A stretch of DNA of 64,000 bases, taken from positions 21,560,111 to 21,624,110 of the forward strand of contig CM025854.1 of the NCBI GenBank assembly GCA_003952965.2, written 5' to 3'. Numbering within the stretch: the first letter of the stretch is position 1; the number at the start of each line of letters is the position of its first letter. The position numbers and the translations under genes were made by a program. Source of the DNA: Morella rubra (taxonomy: Eukaryota; Streptophyta; Magnoliopsida; Fagales; Myricaceae). Below, piece by piece: positions 14,443-26,185 of the stretch. The notes under the pieces are model-generated. The model did no database searches. It saw nothing but the letters and a program-made list of their open reading frames with translations, and had not been told where the DNA came from.

Positions 14443-16404
14443 AGACTAATTCTTTTTTTTTTTTCCTCCGAAAAAGTTCATTGCATTGAAATAAACCATG
14501 AATTACAAAGAATTAATGGAATAGCAGACAATCTATGGAAAAAGATAAGGGTGTACAAAAATTCTAGTAAGAATCAGAATTTTTTATTCCAAAAATTCGG
14601 TTCCAATTCTGACATATACCGGAATTGGAATCGGAAGTTTTTTTTGACAATTTATAGAATTAGAATCGGAACTGGTAATTCTTTTGATTTTTTTTTTAAA
14701 AATAAAATAAAAATAGTACTTAAAATAAAGTATAACATATGGAATTTTGAATATTTATTTTAGAATCTAGATTTTAGATGAATGTTTACATTATTGTTTA
14801 TGATGAATAATAGAAAAATCTTTAAAAAATTGGTCCAAAAAAATATTTTTAGCTCAAAAAAATATGTCCAAAAAAACTCACATGTCGACTCGAAAATTTC
14901 TATTTCAATCTGGTAAAATACTGGAATGGAAACGAAACAAAAAAAATGCATTCTTATGAGTACTGAAACGGAATAGGAATTAGCCATTCCGATTCCATCT
15001 ATTCTGGTATCTACCCTTAAAAAAATATGAGTCGCTATAAGCCTAATATTTGTAAATCACATAAAAGGAACGAATCCAATATGATACAAATCAATTTACA
15101 TAAGTATGTTTAAAAAATAATTAATTCATTTAGGGGATTCAAGGTTCACATTCAGTAAATTTAAAATTATTTTATTTTAATTGTGTAAAATGAGTAAGGT
15201 ACCATTTGCAAATTAAAATTTTATAAAAGTTTTGACAATGTTGTAAAAATTGAGCTGGATTAGAGTTTTATTAGATTTTGAGAGAAAGTGGTAAAAAAAT
15301 AGAATTTTATGGGAGTTGATGAAAAAATTGGAGAGAGAGATGATTTGAGTAAATTATGTTTATTGTAGTAGAAATAGATTATTGTTTGGGAGAGAGAGAT
15401 TATTTTAAAATTATTTTATTGACCAAAATTTTGAGTTAATTCTATTTACAAATCAAAATATTGAAATAAAGAGAAATTTTGACCAAAATTTAAGTTTGCA
15501 TGCATGACAGTCTGTTTGCAAACCAAAATTTTACACTTCCTAAAATTTTAACACAATAAAAAATTACTATATAATCTCTCTCCCTATCAAATCATTAGTT
15601 TTCACTATAATAAATATTAAAAATCATCTCTCTCTTCATTTTTTCACCAAACCCAATACTCTAAAATTTTAATTTCCCCGAAATTTTACAAACAAACAAA
15701 TGCTTCTCACATTTCATGGGGAGAGACAAGATTTTGAAGTATTTTAGTATTTTTTTAAAAACTTTCGAAATTAAAAAAAAATTGTTGTGGACCTTTTAAT
15801 TGGGGTGAAAATTGAAAAAGTTAAAAAATTTCGAGATAAATTTATGTTGCATCAAAATTCTTAAAAAAGCTCTAAAATTTTGATAAAATTTAGGTTTGCA
15901 AAACGTTAGTCCCTCCCAAAATCAACGGCGGAAAGAGTAGTTTTGAAGAATTATATTATATATATTTTATTTTGTATTTAAGCATCTTTTTTGTTTTTTT
16001 GGGCAGAGCACGGAAGCGCTTATGTATATTTTTAAGAGAAAAAGAAAAACGCCACTGGTTTAAGAAACGTTTTTTTGCTTGGTGTGCTGTAGCTGAGTTT
16101 TAAGTACTGCGGCATAAACCAGGGAAGTGAGAGAGAGATCTTTTTTTGCTAAACAAGTGAGAGAGAGATCTTGAAGCATCATCTAAACCCCCAGGCCCCA
16201 ACGGTCAGGTAATAAGGAAAGCGCGGGATCGTAAAGGCTACAGGAATTCAAAATCGTCTTTTATGAAGATGGAAGCTCAAGAACTGACCTTTCATTCTTC
16301 TTGTTCTGCGTCCTTCCATTCTCTTCAACTTTCATATTCTCTCAGACCGTTCGCAAATCTCAACGAAACATGCCCGTGAACCCGTCTTCTCCAGAGATAA
16401 TGGA
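14443..16404. other. Noncoding stretch upstream of the SLO2-like gene
   Basis: No supported gene. It begins with a T-run (14453-14464) followed by cattgcattgaaataaacc, which on the minus strand looks like a poly(A)-tailed LINE 3' end. The middle holds AT-rich MITE-like blocks. The last 250 bp (16150-16404) are probably the promoter and 5' UTR of the PPR gene that starts at 16405. Confidence 0.5.
15190..15712. repeat. Pair of MITE-like repeats in opposite orientation
   Basis: The block 15190-15505 (tttgcaaattaaaatttt, gagagagagatgatttgagt, caaaatttaagtttgcatgc) is followed at once by a block, 15506-15712, that reads like its diverged inverse (tttgcaaaccaaaatttta, aatcatctctctc, aaattttacaaacaaac). 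Together they could fold into a long imperfect hairpin. The element boundary is approximate. Confidence 0.45.
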
Positions 16405-18525
16405 ATGGCTAGACATGGGTTGTTCAAGAAACTCGTGGTGGGCGACCTCTCTTTCGTCGACTCGTCTCCCTTTGCAAAGCTCTTGGACACTTGCGTCAAG
16501 TCGAAGTCGGCGCGCGATACACGCCGTGTCCACGCCCGTATCATCAAAACCCAGTTTGCCTCTGAAATTTTTATCCAGAATAGGCTTATTGACGCCTATG
16601 GTAAATGCGGATGTTTGGACGATGCTCGCGGATTGTTCGATCAAATGCTTGACAAGAATACTTTCAGTTGGAATTCTATTATAAGCGCGTTGACGAGGTC
16701 AGGTTTCCTTGATGAGGCTGTGCAGGTCTTTGGGTCAATGCCTGATCCCGACCAGTGCTCCTGGAACTCGATGGTATCAGGTTTTGCACAAAATGATCGT
16801 TTTGATGAGGCTTTACAGTATTTTGTTGAGATGCATAGGGAGAATTTTGTGCTTAATGAATACTCGTTTGGTAGTGCTCTGTGTGCTTGTTCAGGTGCAA
16901 TGGATTTGAAACTGGGTATTCAAATTCATGCTTTGGTCTCAAAATCCCGGTACTTGTCAGATGTTTATATGGGTTCCGCTCTTATTGACATGTATTCTAA
17001 GAGTAGAAGTGTGGCTTGTGCTAAAAGAGTTTTTGATGAGATGAGTGAACGGAACATAGTTTCTTGGAACAGCTTGATTACATGCTACGAGCAAAACGGT
17101 CCAGCTTTGGAAGCTTTGGAGGTTTTTGTGAGGATGATGGATTGTGGGATTGAACCGGACGAGGTCACTCTAGCTAGTGTGGTCAGTGCTTGTGCAAGTT
17201 TGTTAGCAATTAGAGAAGGTTTACAGATTCATGCCCGCGTTTTGAAATACAATAAATTTAGGGATGATCTTGTTTTGGGAAATGCTTTAGTTGATTTGTA
17301 TGCAAAATGTGGTAAAATCAATGAAGCTAGATGGGTTTTTGATAGGATGCCTATGAGGAATGTGGTGTCTGAAACCTCCATGGTAAGTGGGTATGCAAGA
17401 GCAGCAAGTGTGAGAGTTGCAAGGTTAATGTTTACAAGGATGATGGAGCGAAATGTGGTGTCTTGGAATGCACTTATTGCAGGGTATACTCAGAATGGTG
17501 AGAATGAAGAGGCTCTAGAGCTTTTCCTTCAACTAAAGAGGGAATCCATTTGGCCAACCCATTACACATTTGGGAATCTACTCAATGCTTGTGCCAATCT
17601 TGCTGAACTGCAGCTGGGCAGACAGGCTCATAGTCATGTTTTGAAGCATGAATTTCACTTTCAATCTGGCGAGGAAAGTGATATTTTTGTAGGGAACTCT
17701 CTCATTGACATGTACGTGAAGTGCGGATCAGTTGAAGATGCAAGTCGGGTATTTGAGAATATGTACGAAAGGGATTATGTCTCTTGGAATGCTATGATAG
17801 TGGGATATGCACAAAATGGATATGGAACTGAAGCTCTTCAGATTTTCCAGAAAATGTTGCTGTCTGGAGAGAAACCAGACCATGTCACTATGATTGGGGT
17901 GCTATGTGCTTGCAGTCATGCAGGGCTGGTTGAAGAGGGACGTCGGTATTTCCAATCAATGAGAGTAGAGCATGGATTGGCACCATTGAAGGATCATTAT
18001 ACATGTATGGTTGATATACTTGGTCGAGCTGGATGCCTTAATGAAGCAAAGAGTTTGATTGACACAATGCCAATGCAGCCAGATGGTGTTGTCTGGGGAT
18101 CTTTGCTTGGTGCTTGCAAGGTCCATAAGAACATTATGTTAGGGAAATATGTGGCAGAGAAGGTCTTAGAGATTGATCCTTGGAACTCTGGACCCTATGT
18201 TCTTCTCTCAAACATGTATGCTGAGCTTGGAAAATGGAGGGATGTTGTGAAGGTTAGGAAGCTGATGAGACAACTGGGCGTTGTCAAGCAGCCAGGTTGC
18301 AGTTGGATCAAAATCCAGAGTGATTTGCATGTTTTCATGGTGAAGGATAAGAGGCATCCTCAGAGAAACGAGATCTATTTACTTTTGAAGGTTCTCACGA
18401 AACAGATGAAGAGAGCTGGTTATGTTCCCGATGCTGATGATCATGAGGCATATGAGGAGCAGAATGAATCGGACTTTGCCTTACATGACGAAATGGAAAT
18501 TGCAGCAGATGCTGCCTTCGGTTGA
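16405..18525 (+). CDS. SLO2: SLO2-like PPR-E+ RNA editing factor
   Basis: Intact, intronless 706-residue PPR protein. It starts MARHGLFKKLVVGDL and aligns from the start with Arabidopsis At2g13600 (SLO2, 697 residues by memory): SSPFAKLLDTCVKSKS, EIFIQNRLIDAYGKCG, SWNSMVSGFAQNDR, VVSWNALIAGYTQNGENEEA. About 15 PLS-type repeats are followed by an E domain (DPWNSGPYVLLSNMYAELGK) and E+ segment (KQPGCSWIKIQSDLHVFMVK); there is no DYW domain. In Arabidopsis, SLO2 is a mitochondrial protein needed for editing of several transcripts; editing function here is inferred from the match. The Met at 16405 was chosen because the N-terminus lines up with the Arabidopsis protein. Its neighbour downstream on the other strand, ABCG5, is also the neighbour in Arabidopsis. 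Unlike the PPR copies to the left, it has no breaks. Confidence 0.93.
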   Translation: MARHGLFKKLVVGDLSFVDSSPFAKLLDTCVKSKSARDTRRVHARIIKTQFASEIFIQNRLIDAYGKCGCLDDARGLFDQMLDKNTFSWNSIISALTRSGFLDEAVQVFGSMPDPDQCSWNSMVSGFAQNDRFDEALQYFVEMHRENFVLNEYSFGSALCACSGAMDLKLGIQIHALVSKSRYLSDVYMGSALIDMYSKSRSVACAKRVFDEMSERNIVSWNSLITCYEQNGPALEALEVFVRMMDCGIEPDEVTLASVVSACASLLAIREGLQIHARVLKYNKFRDDLVLGNALVDLYAKCGKINEARWVFDRMPMRNVVSETSMVSGYARAASVRVARLMFTRMMERNVVSWNALIAGYTQNGENEEALELFLQLKRESIWPTHYTFGNLLNACANLAELQLGRQAHSHVLKHEFHFQSGEESDIFVGNSLIDMYVKCGSVEDASRVFENMYERDYVSWNAMIVGYAQNGYGTEALQIFQKMLLSGEKPDHVTMIGVLCACSHAGLVEEGRRYFQSMRVEHGLAPLKDHYTCMVDILGRAGCLNEAKSLIDTMPMQPDGVVWGSLLGACKVHKNIMLGKYVAEKVLEIDPWNSGPYVLLSNMYAELGKWRDVVKVRKLMRQLGVVKQPGCSWIKIQSDLHVFMVKDKRHPQRNEIYLLLKVLTKQMKRAGYVPDADDHEAYEEQNESDFALHDEMEIAADAAFG

Positions 18526-19532
18526 ATTCAGCCATCTTCTTCTTGGTATACCTTTATACCACCATCTGATGGATCTTTTACTCAATTTTGCGAATGAAAA
18601 GGCTAGTAAAAGTTATCAGTTTTTCTCGCAAGTATCATGATTTTAGTGACTTTGCCATTATACAAAAAGCCAAAAGCTTCTCTTGCCATCAAAGATCAAT
18701 TATCCTGAACCTCCCCAGTTAGAGATGAAACACGCTTCCCCTCTAATTTGGAAAATTGTGTCGGGTATGGAAGGACAAAACCACCAGCCTTTGGTGGACA
18801 TGCTCCTCTGCTGTTGGCATGTAGTGCAATCATGCCAACTGGCCCAGCTTTATTGCACTAAAAAAAGACGCGTCATGATGGGGTTGGAGTGGAGGAGCTG
18901 CTTAGACTAAAAATAATGATGGTCTTAAGCTGCGGTACATATACCAACAGATGTGTGCTTACCCTGGTGATTGCCTGCAGGATAGAATTTGTGTTGTTTA
19001 AAGTTGATTAGGAAGCCAAAGCGCTCTGAGGCCTCTCGTTATTTAGAAAGTTAAGCATTCTGAAGACTTCCAAAGATAGGAGGACCAAGTCTTGAGAAAG
19101 GTTGTTACTTGAACCAAATACTGCGGTGTTCATGTTGGTTTTTCCTTTACAATGGGCAAATTTGCTCTTGTTTATCCACAGATCCATTGCAGCCCAGATT
19201 TATGAGAACTAAACAGCCCAGTTTGTTGTGTCAAGCGAGCATGTGCGGACAAGAACAAAAACAGAAACCATGAAAAGAAGGAAGAAAAAGAACCTGGTGA
19301 AGAATGTGTTTGTGCGCGCGCGCGTGAGAGAGAGTCGCATATAGGGTTAGAACATAGAAACATAAAGACTAACATAATCATGTTAGTACAATCTGGTGGC
19401 AGAGATTTACAAAGCTGTTCTTTATTTATCTGATTTTTCGATCTTCGGATCTATCTCCAGTAAATTCCAACACATGTGAACCATCTTGTCAACAAACGAG
19501 AGAGAGGGAGAGAGAATTTTTCACCATATTCT
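18526..19532. other. Intergenic between convergent genes
   Basis: This 1-kb stretch lies between the stop codons of the SLO2-like gene (plus) and ABCG5 (minus), so it should hold both 3' UTRs. Short open frames at 18683-18910 and elsewhere resemble nothing known. Confidence 0.6.
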
Positions 19533-21467
19533 TCAGATAAGAGCATCCTTGAGCCCTTTCTGAGAGCATCTACATCTAAGAATTACATAAGAAATGAACC
19601 TGTAAACCAATATGAAGCACACCATAACCCCAACATTTCTCCACCTACTTTCTTCCCCGTATCCTTCTTCTCTAAGCACATCTTCTCCGGTCACCACGCA
19701 TGTCCCAAACATGTAGTCCAAGCACTTCCCCGAGTTAGAGAATTCATTTATTAGAAACCCTTCAAACGGATACTTGAACAACGATATGTAATGCATGAAA
19801 ATCCAATAGCTCGGAATGCCATGCTTTGAGATGAAGTAACCAGAGAACAGAAAGAAGGACCCCATGACGCCGGCGATCACCGAGTTCCCAACGATGAAAT
19901 TAGGCACCAGAGCGCTGAAACATACGACAACCGAATTTGCGGTATATAGGATCAACCAAATTAACAGCAGAAAGTGCAGGAAGGCCATGAAATTCGGATT
20001 TAGTCCAACAAGCCAGTATAAGGGTATTGTGAACAAGATGGATAGGATGAGGAGAAATGGCAAGTAAACTAGCCCATTGGCTATGGCATAGGATGAGACT
20101 CTATAGCTTCCACAAGATGTCTCCCTCATAAGAATCTCCCTCTCTTGCAAAAAGATGGGCAGAGCTTCTGTGGTGAATGATAACAAAAAAGTCAAAATGA
20201 AGGCAAATAGACCTACCCTCTCTTGGGCTCCCACTAAATCATCTTTGAGATTGTGGAAGATCGAGCCAAGGACAAGCCCGGAGACCAGCATTTGTATGGT
20301 CCGGCAAGCAAAGAGCTCCTTGGACCGAAAGATGTTCTTGGAGAACCTGTGAGTGAGAACTATGGTTTCTCGCAGTCTTGAATTTGCGAAGTCCAGAGGG
20401 AAATCGATTCCAATATTGATGATTTCTTCATCCACAACCTTTGATTGTTGAAAGAGCTGTTGTAGAGTGAACTTACCATTTCTACTCTCGCCGCGATCAT
20501 CTCCTTTCCTTTGTTGCACAGTTGACCGCAACTGTGGTAGCATCTTTTGGTGAACTCGGTGAAATTTCCCCTGCTGTTGAATGGTTTCGATGGATTCAAT
20601 GGCGAATTCAACAACGTTGACATGAAGAGGAAGCTCTAATCCCATCAGCCTCAAGTTGACTCCAAGCTGATCCACCGTGCCATGGTGCAAAACACAGCCG
20701 TTAGCCAAAACTAAAATTGAATTGAACAGCTTGACAATACGAAACCCCGGTTGGTGGATGCTGAGAATTATGGTTCTTCCCCGGGTTTCAGCCATGGTCT
20801 TAAGCATGTCAATAATTTGAAGCGCTGATGTGCTATCCAGCCCTGAAGTTGGTTCATCAAGAATCAGCACTCCGGGGTCATGTATCACGTCCACACCAAT
20901 CGAAACGCGACGCCTTTCTCCGCCAGATATCCCACGGACCCTATCGTCTCCAACACGAGCTCCGGCTATATGACTCAAGCCAAGCTCCTGAATCAATGAC
21001 TTCACTCTGGAGCTCAGCTCAGATTGCGGAAGCCTTAACCTTAGCTTTGCACTAAACAGTAAGGTTTCTTCCACTGTAAGTAAAGGAAAGAGGGTGTCCT
21101 TTTGAGTGACATACCCCGATTCTTTCTTGAACCGAGCTTTGTCTATTGGCAGTTGGTTCACAAAAATGGAACCATTTTGTGGGGTGACTTTTCCTGCTAG
21201 GATCTCAAGTAGGGATGACTTTCCAGCGCCACTTGGGCCAACAATGGCCAGAATCTCCCATGGTTTAGCCCGGCAGTTTACGCCCTTCAGGACATGGCGG
21301 ACACCGGGGCATGGTTCTTCAACCTTGACTTGTTGTTCTTGTTCTTTAACAAGTACTTGAGGTGAATGTGGCTCTTTGCTGAAGATCTTGAAAGGGTACT
21401 GTCTACTTTGTGTTTGAATCTTATAGTCGATGCCTATTGCTTCAATCTCACACCCTTGTTTCTTCAT
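19533..21467 (-). CDS. ABCG5: ABCG5 half-size ABC transporter
   Basis: Intact, intronless ABCG (WBC) half-transporter of 644 residues. The start was taken at 21467 (MKKQGCEIEAIGIDYKI) because it lines up with the Arabidopsis ABCG5 start (MEKQGCEIEALDIDYNI by memory). The longer frame to 21530 only adds Glu/Arg/Thr residues encoded by a CT microsatellite. Order of parts: nucleotide-binding domain with Walker A GPSGAGKS (residues 77-84), Q-loop VTQKD (120-124), signature ISGGERRR (180-187), Walker B VLILDEPTSG (200-209) and H-loop His238; a linker with GKFTLQQLFQQ; then six predicted membrane segments (for example FAFILTFLLSF and ALVPNFIVGNSVIAG). The end RFISYVILRCRCSQ is also ABCG5-like. Such half-transporters dimerise in the plasma membrane; ABCG5 is linked to cuticle formation in Arabidopsis. 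It is convergent with the SLO2-like gene, and the pair is syntenic with At2g13600-At2g13610. Confidence 0.94.
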   Translation of the reverse strand: MKKQGCEIEAIGIDYKIQTQSRQYPFKIFSKEPHSPQVLVKEQEQQVKVEEPCPGVRHVLKGVNCRAKPWEILAIVGPSGAGKSSLLEILAGKVTPQNGSIFVNQLPIDKARFKKESGYVTQKDTLFPLLTVEETLLFSAKLRLRLPQSELSSRVKSLIQELGLSHIAGARVGDDRVRGISGGERRRVSIGVDVIHDPGVLILDEPTSGLDSTSALQIIDMLKTMAETRGRTIILSIHQPGFRIVKLFNSILVLANGCVLHHGTVDQLGVNLRLMGLELPLHVNVVEFAIESIETIQQQGKFHRVHQKMLPQLRSTVQQRKGDDRGESRNGKFTLQQLFQQSKVVDEEIINIGIDFPLDFANSRLRETIVLTHRFSKNIFRSKELFACRTIQMLVSGLVLGSIFHNLKDDLVGAQERVGLFAFILTFLLSFTTEALPIFLQEREILMRETSCGSYRVSSYAIANGLVYLPFLLILSILFTIPLYWLVGLNPNFMAFLHFLLLIWLILYTANSVVVCFSALVPNFIVGNSVIAGVMGSFFLFSGYFISKHGIPSYWIFMHYISLFKYPFEGFLINEFSNSGKCLDYMFGTCVVTGEDVLREEGYGEESRWRNVGVMVCFILVYRFISYVILRCRCSQKGLKDALI

Positions 21468-21483
21468 TGAGGAAGCACTCTTC

Positions 21484-21523
21484 TCTGTCTCTCTCTCTGT
21501 CTCTCTCTCTCTCTCTTCTTTCC
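21484..21523. repeat. CT microsatellite in ABCG5 5' leader
   Basis: An imperfect CT/GT run, GA-rich on the sense strand, lies 17 bp upstream of the chosen ABCG5 start. Pyrimidine/purine tracts of this kind are frequent in plant 5' UTRs. It creates an apparent in-frame N-terminal extension that I reject as coding. Confidence 0.8.
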
Positions 21524-24152
21524 CCTTCACTTTCGCTTCTCTAGTTCAACTCTGTATTGTAATAAGTAGTACAACCGCTTCTCTTAATGTTTGTCTTCTT
21601 ATTTAATCACTGGTTTTGGCTCCAACTACAAACTACGAAAACAGGGTTGTAAAAGACACTTAGCTCCTCGAGTTTCCATATATGATTCACGTGCACCTGC
21701 TGTTATCGCTGTTTCTGTGGAGATATTTTGTCATGGAAATTTGTATAGTTCACGTGGCGATAGTGCGTGAAACCCGTTGTTTCTGGCTGTCAAGCTTGTA
21801 TGTCTTCCAATTTTTAGCGGCAGAGGTACGTAATCCACTAATCAGTGGAAACTCTCGAAAACACGGGGCGGGACTAAACAATAGGACCGAGAATGGAGTC
21901 TTGGAGCTCGATCAGGAAAGGAAGGAAAACCAAAAACAGAGGAGAACAGAGGAATTTTTATTAACAAAATGATATATGCTTGACACTTTTCAATTTCGAA
22001 TTTAACGGTATTGCAACTTTAAATCTCTGTGTTCGTCGCATGTGAAGTTTAAAGAGTTATTCTAATAGTGACACTTCACTAATCGTATTATACAATTGAG
22101 ATTCTTATTAGACAAACAAAAACCACTTTTATGCAGAACAAAAAAAATGAGGATTTTATTAGATTTCTGTCTAGACATGATCTGTGGATCAGATCGAGGT
22201 TTACAGTACAAGTACGTCAAAGATATTGTATTTTCGACCTTTTCTCCTGCTCCTCCAGAGAAGCAGTACCGAACATGCATTATCAGCTGAAGATTCAGAC
22301 AACCACCGATACTGGTTGCTGAGGAGAAGAAAACAACAGAGACCAAGGCTAAATACCTCTTAGAATAAAAGGGGAATAAGGGTAAAGCATGTCATTATGC
22401 GAAACAACAGTTGGTGCACACCAGTAGCATTTTGGATGAGAACAAGGGTAGGGGGTCCCCATTGGTACTCTAAACTTGTGGCTGAAATCAAATTCTGATA
22501 TTGATGTGGCCCCCAAACATCCAAGGTACCCTTGGAAATCTCTGCAATTTTTATATGCCTTTGTATATTTCACCCTTTTGTCCCAAGTCTCTTAGAATAT
22601 GTTTCCACCTTTTGGGTTCTGTGAAAATAGCTCCATAACTTCTCATCTCTTGATTAAGCTCTACCTCTTCTTCTTTTTTCTAAGTTGATTAAGCTCTAAC
22701 TCATTGCACCACATTTCACGTCAAAGAGGGTACTGATGTATCCACTTTTGGCATTAATCTGATCAACACTTCAGTTGAGTCGGGCCAAAGCAATTGCCAC
22801 CTCTAATTGCAAGTGCCCCCACACATAAACACTGGTGCTGAAAGATTTCTAGTCTTCGTTTGTTGAGTAGCAAATGGTTCCAAGGACACGTTGCCATGTC
22901 ATGAATCTGTTTTGTGGCTGAGAGCAAAAGAGAAGATCTTGTTTTGGCCTCCATTTCTGTGTGGCTTTTCAAGGAGCTCGTTTGTCCTCTACTTTTTTTA
23001 CTAATGTTTTCCTTTTTTGTTTTCATCGAAGTATATGTATTTCTTATCCTCGGGCTCGTTTTGTCCCCGAGTGTGATATATGTTGCGCCCGTGAACTCCT
23101 CTCTGTGGTCAATCAGGGCCCTCTGCGAACCCCACTTGCCACCTGCCATCACCAATGCAACAACTCATTCCCAACCACAAATTTGGCCCGTGAACCCACT
23201 TCAGTTTTTCTTTCTCACCAATCATTCATCCTACGTATCAAAATGCTCATATCTAGAGGTAATTGAGGCCTGTCGCGAAATTTCGTCTTGGATCCTAATC
23301 GTGGTCTCAATTAGCTTCTGTTTTCTAATTGTTTGGAGTTTTTTTATATGAGTCTGCTTTGTTCATTGCTTCTCTATCAGAGACTTGAATTATAACTTTA
23401 TAAATAGGGTTAAATACGCTTTTTTCGTCCATCACGGTTATGACACTTTGCACTCCAAATTACAAATTTCATTATATCTCGTGACTCAATTATCAACTGT
23501 TTACATGTTGCACTCCATAAAAAATGCATTTGTTGTGAGTATGTACTATGCCAGAGTATAAGGTTGTGACTGTAATGGGAAATAATTAGTGCAGTAGTAT
23601 AGAAATATAGTTCATGCAATTAATGGATTGCCCTCTGGCAACTCCTGATATAACTTAGGAAAAAAAAAAAAAAAACTGATGTAACATATTTCCTTTTTTT
23701 CTTTCCCTTTCCTTCTACTTTTCTAATGACTTGGGGGTTTTCGTGCTCTAATTCTATTCCTGCTTCTGGGCCACCCATATTGAAACATCTGATTGCATGA
23801 TGAAGGATGTAGGGCTGCACCAACTGGCGCTTAATGACTGTCCTGCTTTGTCACTTAGCTCTAAAGCCGTCTCTAAACCAGAAGAAACTATAGCACACAG
23901 AAGTAAAGAGAGAGAAAGAAGAGTATTTACTGCTATATTTTGTCGAATCACAAACTTACAAATTAATGTCAAACAAAGTGAGAAGAATACCTAGTTATCA
24001 ATCGAATTAGGTTTAGGGTTCTGCCATTAAAAACTTCTCCTGTCGTATATAATTCCACATGTCTAAACTCCCTTGATTCAAGTTTGAACATTCATTCGGA
24101 TAAGAACAAACCCAAAGGCTCATTGCAGCTTCGGATGGTCCCTTCTGTCTGG

Positions 24153-24222
24153 TTCCCTGGGAATTCCCCTCTGTATTGTTCCTTGGGAATTCCCTTCTGC
24201 ATTGTTTCTTGGGAATCGGTTC
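24153..24222. repeat. 26-bp minisatellite, about 2.7 units
   Basis: Units at 24153-24178, 24179-24204 and a partial one at 24205-24222 share ttcc(c/t)tgggaattccc followed by tctgtattg or tctgcattg. The tggga(a)ttccc core is itself nearly palindromic. Confidence 0.8.
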
Positions 24223-25567
24223 TCTTTGGTCATTGAGCTCAATGGGACATATAGTCATAACCCATAGTCTGATTCCATTCATTCATGAACTCTTCGTATA
24301 TGATAAACAATAAGGAACTGTGGATTAAGTCTTACGTACGTAAGCAATTGGGAAGCTTTTTCTTTTTTTATTAGCCTGTCTGCAGACTGCATTCACTGTT
24401 CATGAGCTGAAGTTCACGTTTTGATAGCTGTTCTCTGTCCATAACCCTCAGTTTATTATGTATAGCCTTCTTGTATTTCTAATCGGGAGACAACAAAAGC
24501 GAGAAGAAACTGAAAATCCAAAGAAAATCGAGAGACGACAACAAGCGTGCGTGAGTCAAAGCATAATATATGCAAAATGATTCCAAGTTCTGCTAACTTG
24601 AGTAAGCAGATGCCGAAATGATATCCTTTGGGCATCTGATCTGCTAATTCGGTAAAATGAGCATGAGCCAACCAGCTGGTTACGTTGAGTAGGGCTTGAA
24701 CAACGATTAAAGTAAGGAAAATCTTTTGGACTTACTTGTCGAATAGCCTCTAACAACTAAGCCGTAGGCATTTGTTATATCGATCAATGTGTTTCCAAAA
24801 ATTGTCAGATGGCTACCTGCAGAAGCTAACACATTAGTGCCTTCTTTTTCTCCTTAATTTGCAGATGAATCTAAACTTAGGGCTGCACTAAATTAATTAA
24901 TAATGCATCCTCACGGAAATGGTAAAGTGTTCATTGAAAAGTTAAATGTTTGACGTGAAGTTTCATCCAATAATTTTTCCTTCCTTTTCTATATTTGGGT
25001 AAGTTTTCCTTCGTTTTCTCTTTCCTCTTTCCTGTTCCTGTTTGTCTTTGCTTTTCTCTTTTTTTCCTCTTCTCCATTTTCATAATCGACCCACAGAAAC
25101 GCAGGAAACGATACCACTACTCCAGAACCAATCTGGAGGACTGTTTTTCTATGCAGTCTCACTGTCTTTGCTCCGAGGTTTTCTAACACTCACAAGATCA
25201 CTGTTCCTTTGTCATCAGAACAAGGAAACATGGACGTAAGCCTGGAACAGGTGATCAGCGTGTAAACTCTTGTTATGCAGCATGAAAACAAAGAGCACTG
25301 TAGCCCCTACCCCTCAGCAGTGCGCGCGTAAGGGTGGCTTTTTAGCTGTTCAATGCACTGGGCCTCCTCTCCAGTAAGGCATGCACAATAAAACAAGCGA
25401 AGGCCATAAGGCAGCTGGATCGCAAAGACACCTTGTGACATTTTCTTTTCCTATTAATTTAATGGGAATATATATATACCTTATAACTAATGATAAAAGT
25501 CGTGTTAAGCTCTCAAATTATCAATTTCGCAGCATTGAATTATTAAATTACCAAAATTTATTGATGT

Positions 25568-25639
25568 ACGTTTATATGATTCAATCATAATATTACGTCA
25601 TATACGTTTATATGATTCAATCATAATATTATATCATAT
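25568..25639. repeat. 36-bp tandem repeat, two units
   Basis: Units 25568-25603 and 25604-25639 begin acgtttatatgattcaatca and differ at only a couple of positions near their ends. No coding context. Confidence 0.85.
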
Positions 25640-26185
25640 AGTCTATTTTTTCTTGTCACATTTCAACTATAGATCTTATTAAAGGCAAATATTAATGTTT
25701 TTTAATAGTTTGAGAGTTAAATATAATTAAATTTGTAGATTAGAATGGTAAATGATATTTAAGTAATAATTTGTAGACTAGAAGTAAAAATTCTCACTTA
25801 ATCTTAAATCATTTTTGGCTTGTAGAACTTTTATCTTTTCTGTCCACTTAACTGACCTTACTTATCCTCTCTGTGTCACAAATATGCTGGTTTTCTGATT
25901 TTCGGGAAAACAGTATATGAATTAGAAAACTGACTGAATTCGCAAATTGCACATGGCTTTTGCAGCAGTCTAGGTTTCAAGTATTTTAGAGAAAACATAG
26001 TTTTAGCAAACTACCATAGACATATTATACTCTTCATCCCATGAATTTTGGAACACTTCCTTCAGCTGATAAATTTGATATCGTACTCTCAAAATAGATG
26101 AAAAATAAGTCATACATAACAATCTAAACAATCAAATGAAGCTTTATATAAATTTTCAGTGGCAGAGGATGTAAAGTTCTGTATG

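Larger units (their letters stand above)
12044..15510. repeat. Segmental duplication, copy B
   Basis: This is the partner of 728-4110 in the same orientation. It begins about 240 bp after the CDC5 stop codon and covers the PPR copy with both flanks. Copy B keeps 72 bp of coding sequence that copy A has lost and lacks most of copy A's frameshifts. Confidence 0.85.
21531..26177. other. Gene-poor 4.6-kb stretch
   Basis: No gene supported. The first 150 bp hold the probable ABCG5 promoter. A 145-codon open frame at 22914-23351 encodes a hydrophobic, low-similarity peptide that I do not trust. A 17-A run occurs at 23659-23675. Two small tandem repeats (24153-24222 and 25568-25639) are listed separately. 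The rest is ordinary AT-rich intergenic DNA. Confidence 0.5.

Noticed and set aside
21468-21530. 21-residue N-terminal extension of ABCG5 (Glu/Arg/Thr-rich)
   Set aside because: Encoded by a CT microsatellite; the homologous start is the downstream Met at 21467.
22914-23351. 145-codon hydrophobic open frame between ABCG5 and the hAT element
   Set aside because: No recognisable domain, low-complexity hydrophobic runs and a competing overlapping frame; likely chance in AT-rich DNA.
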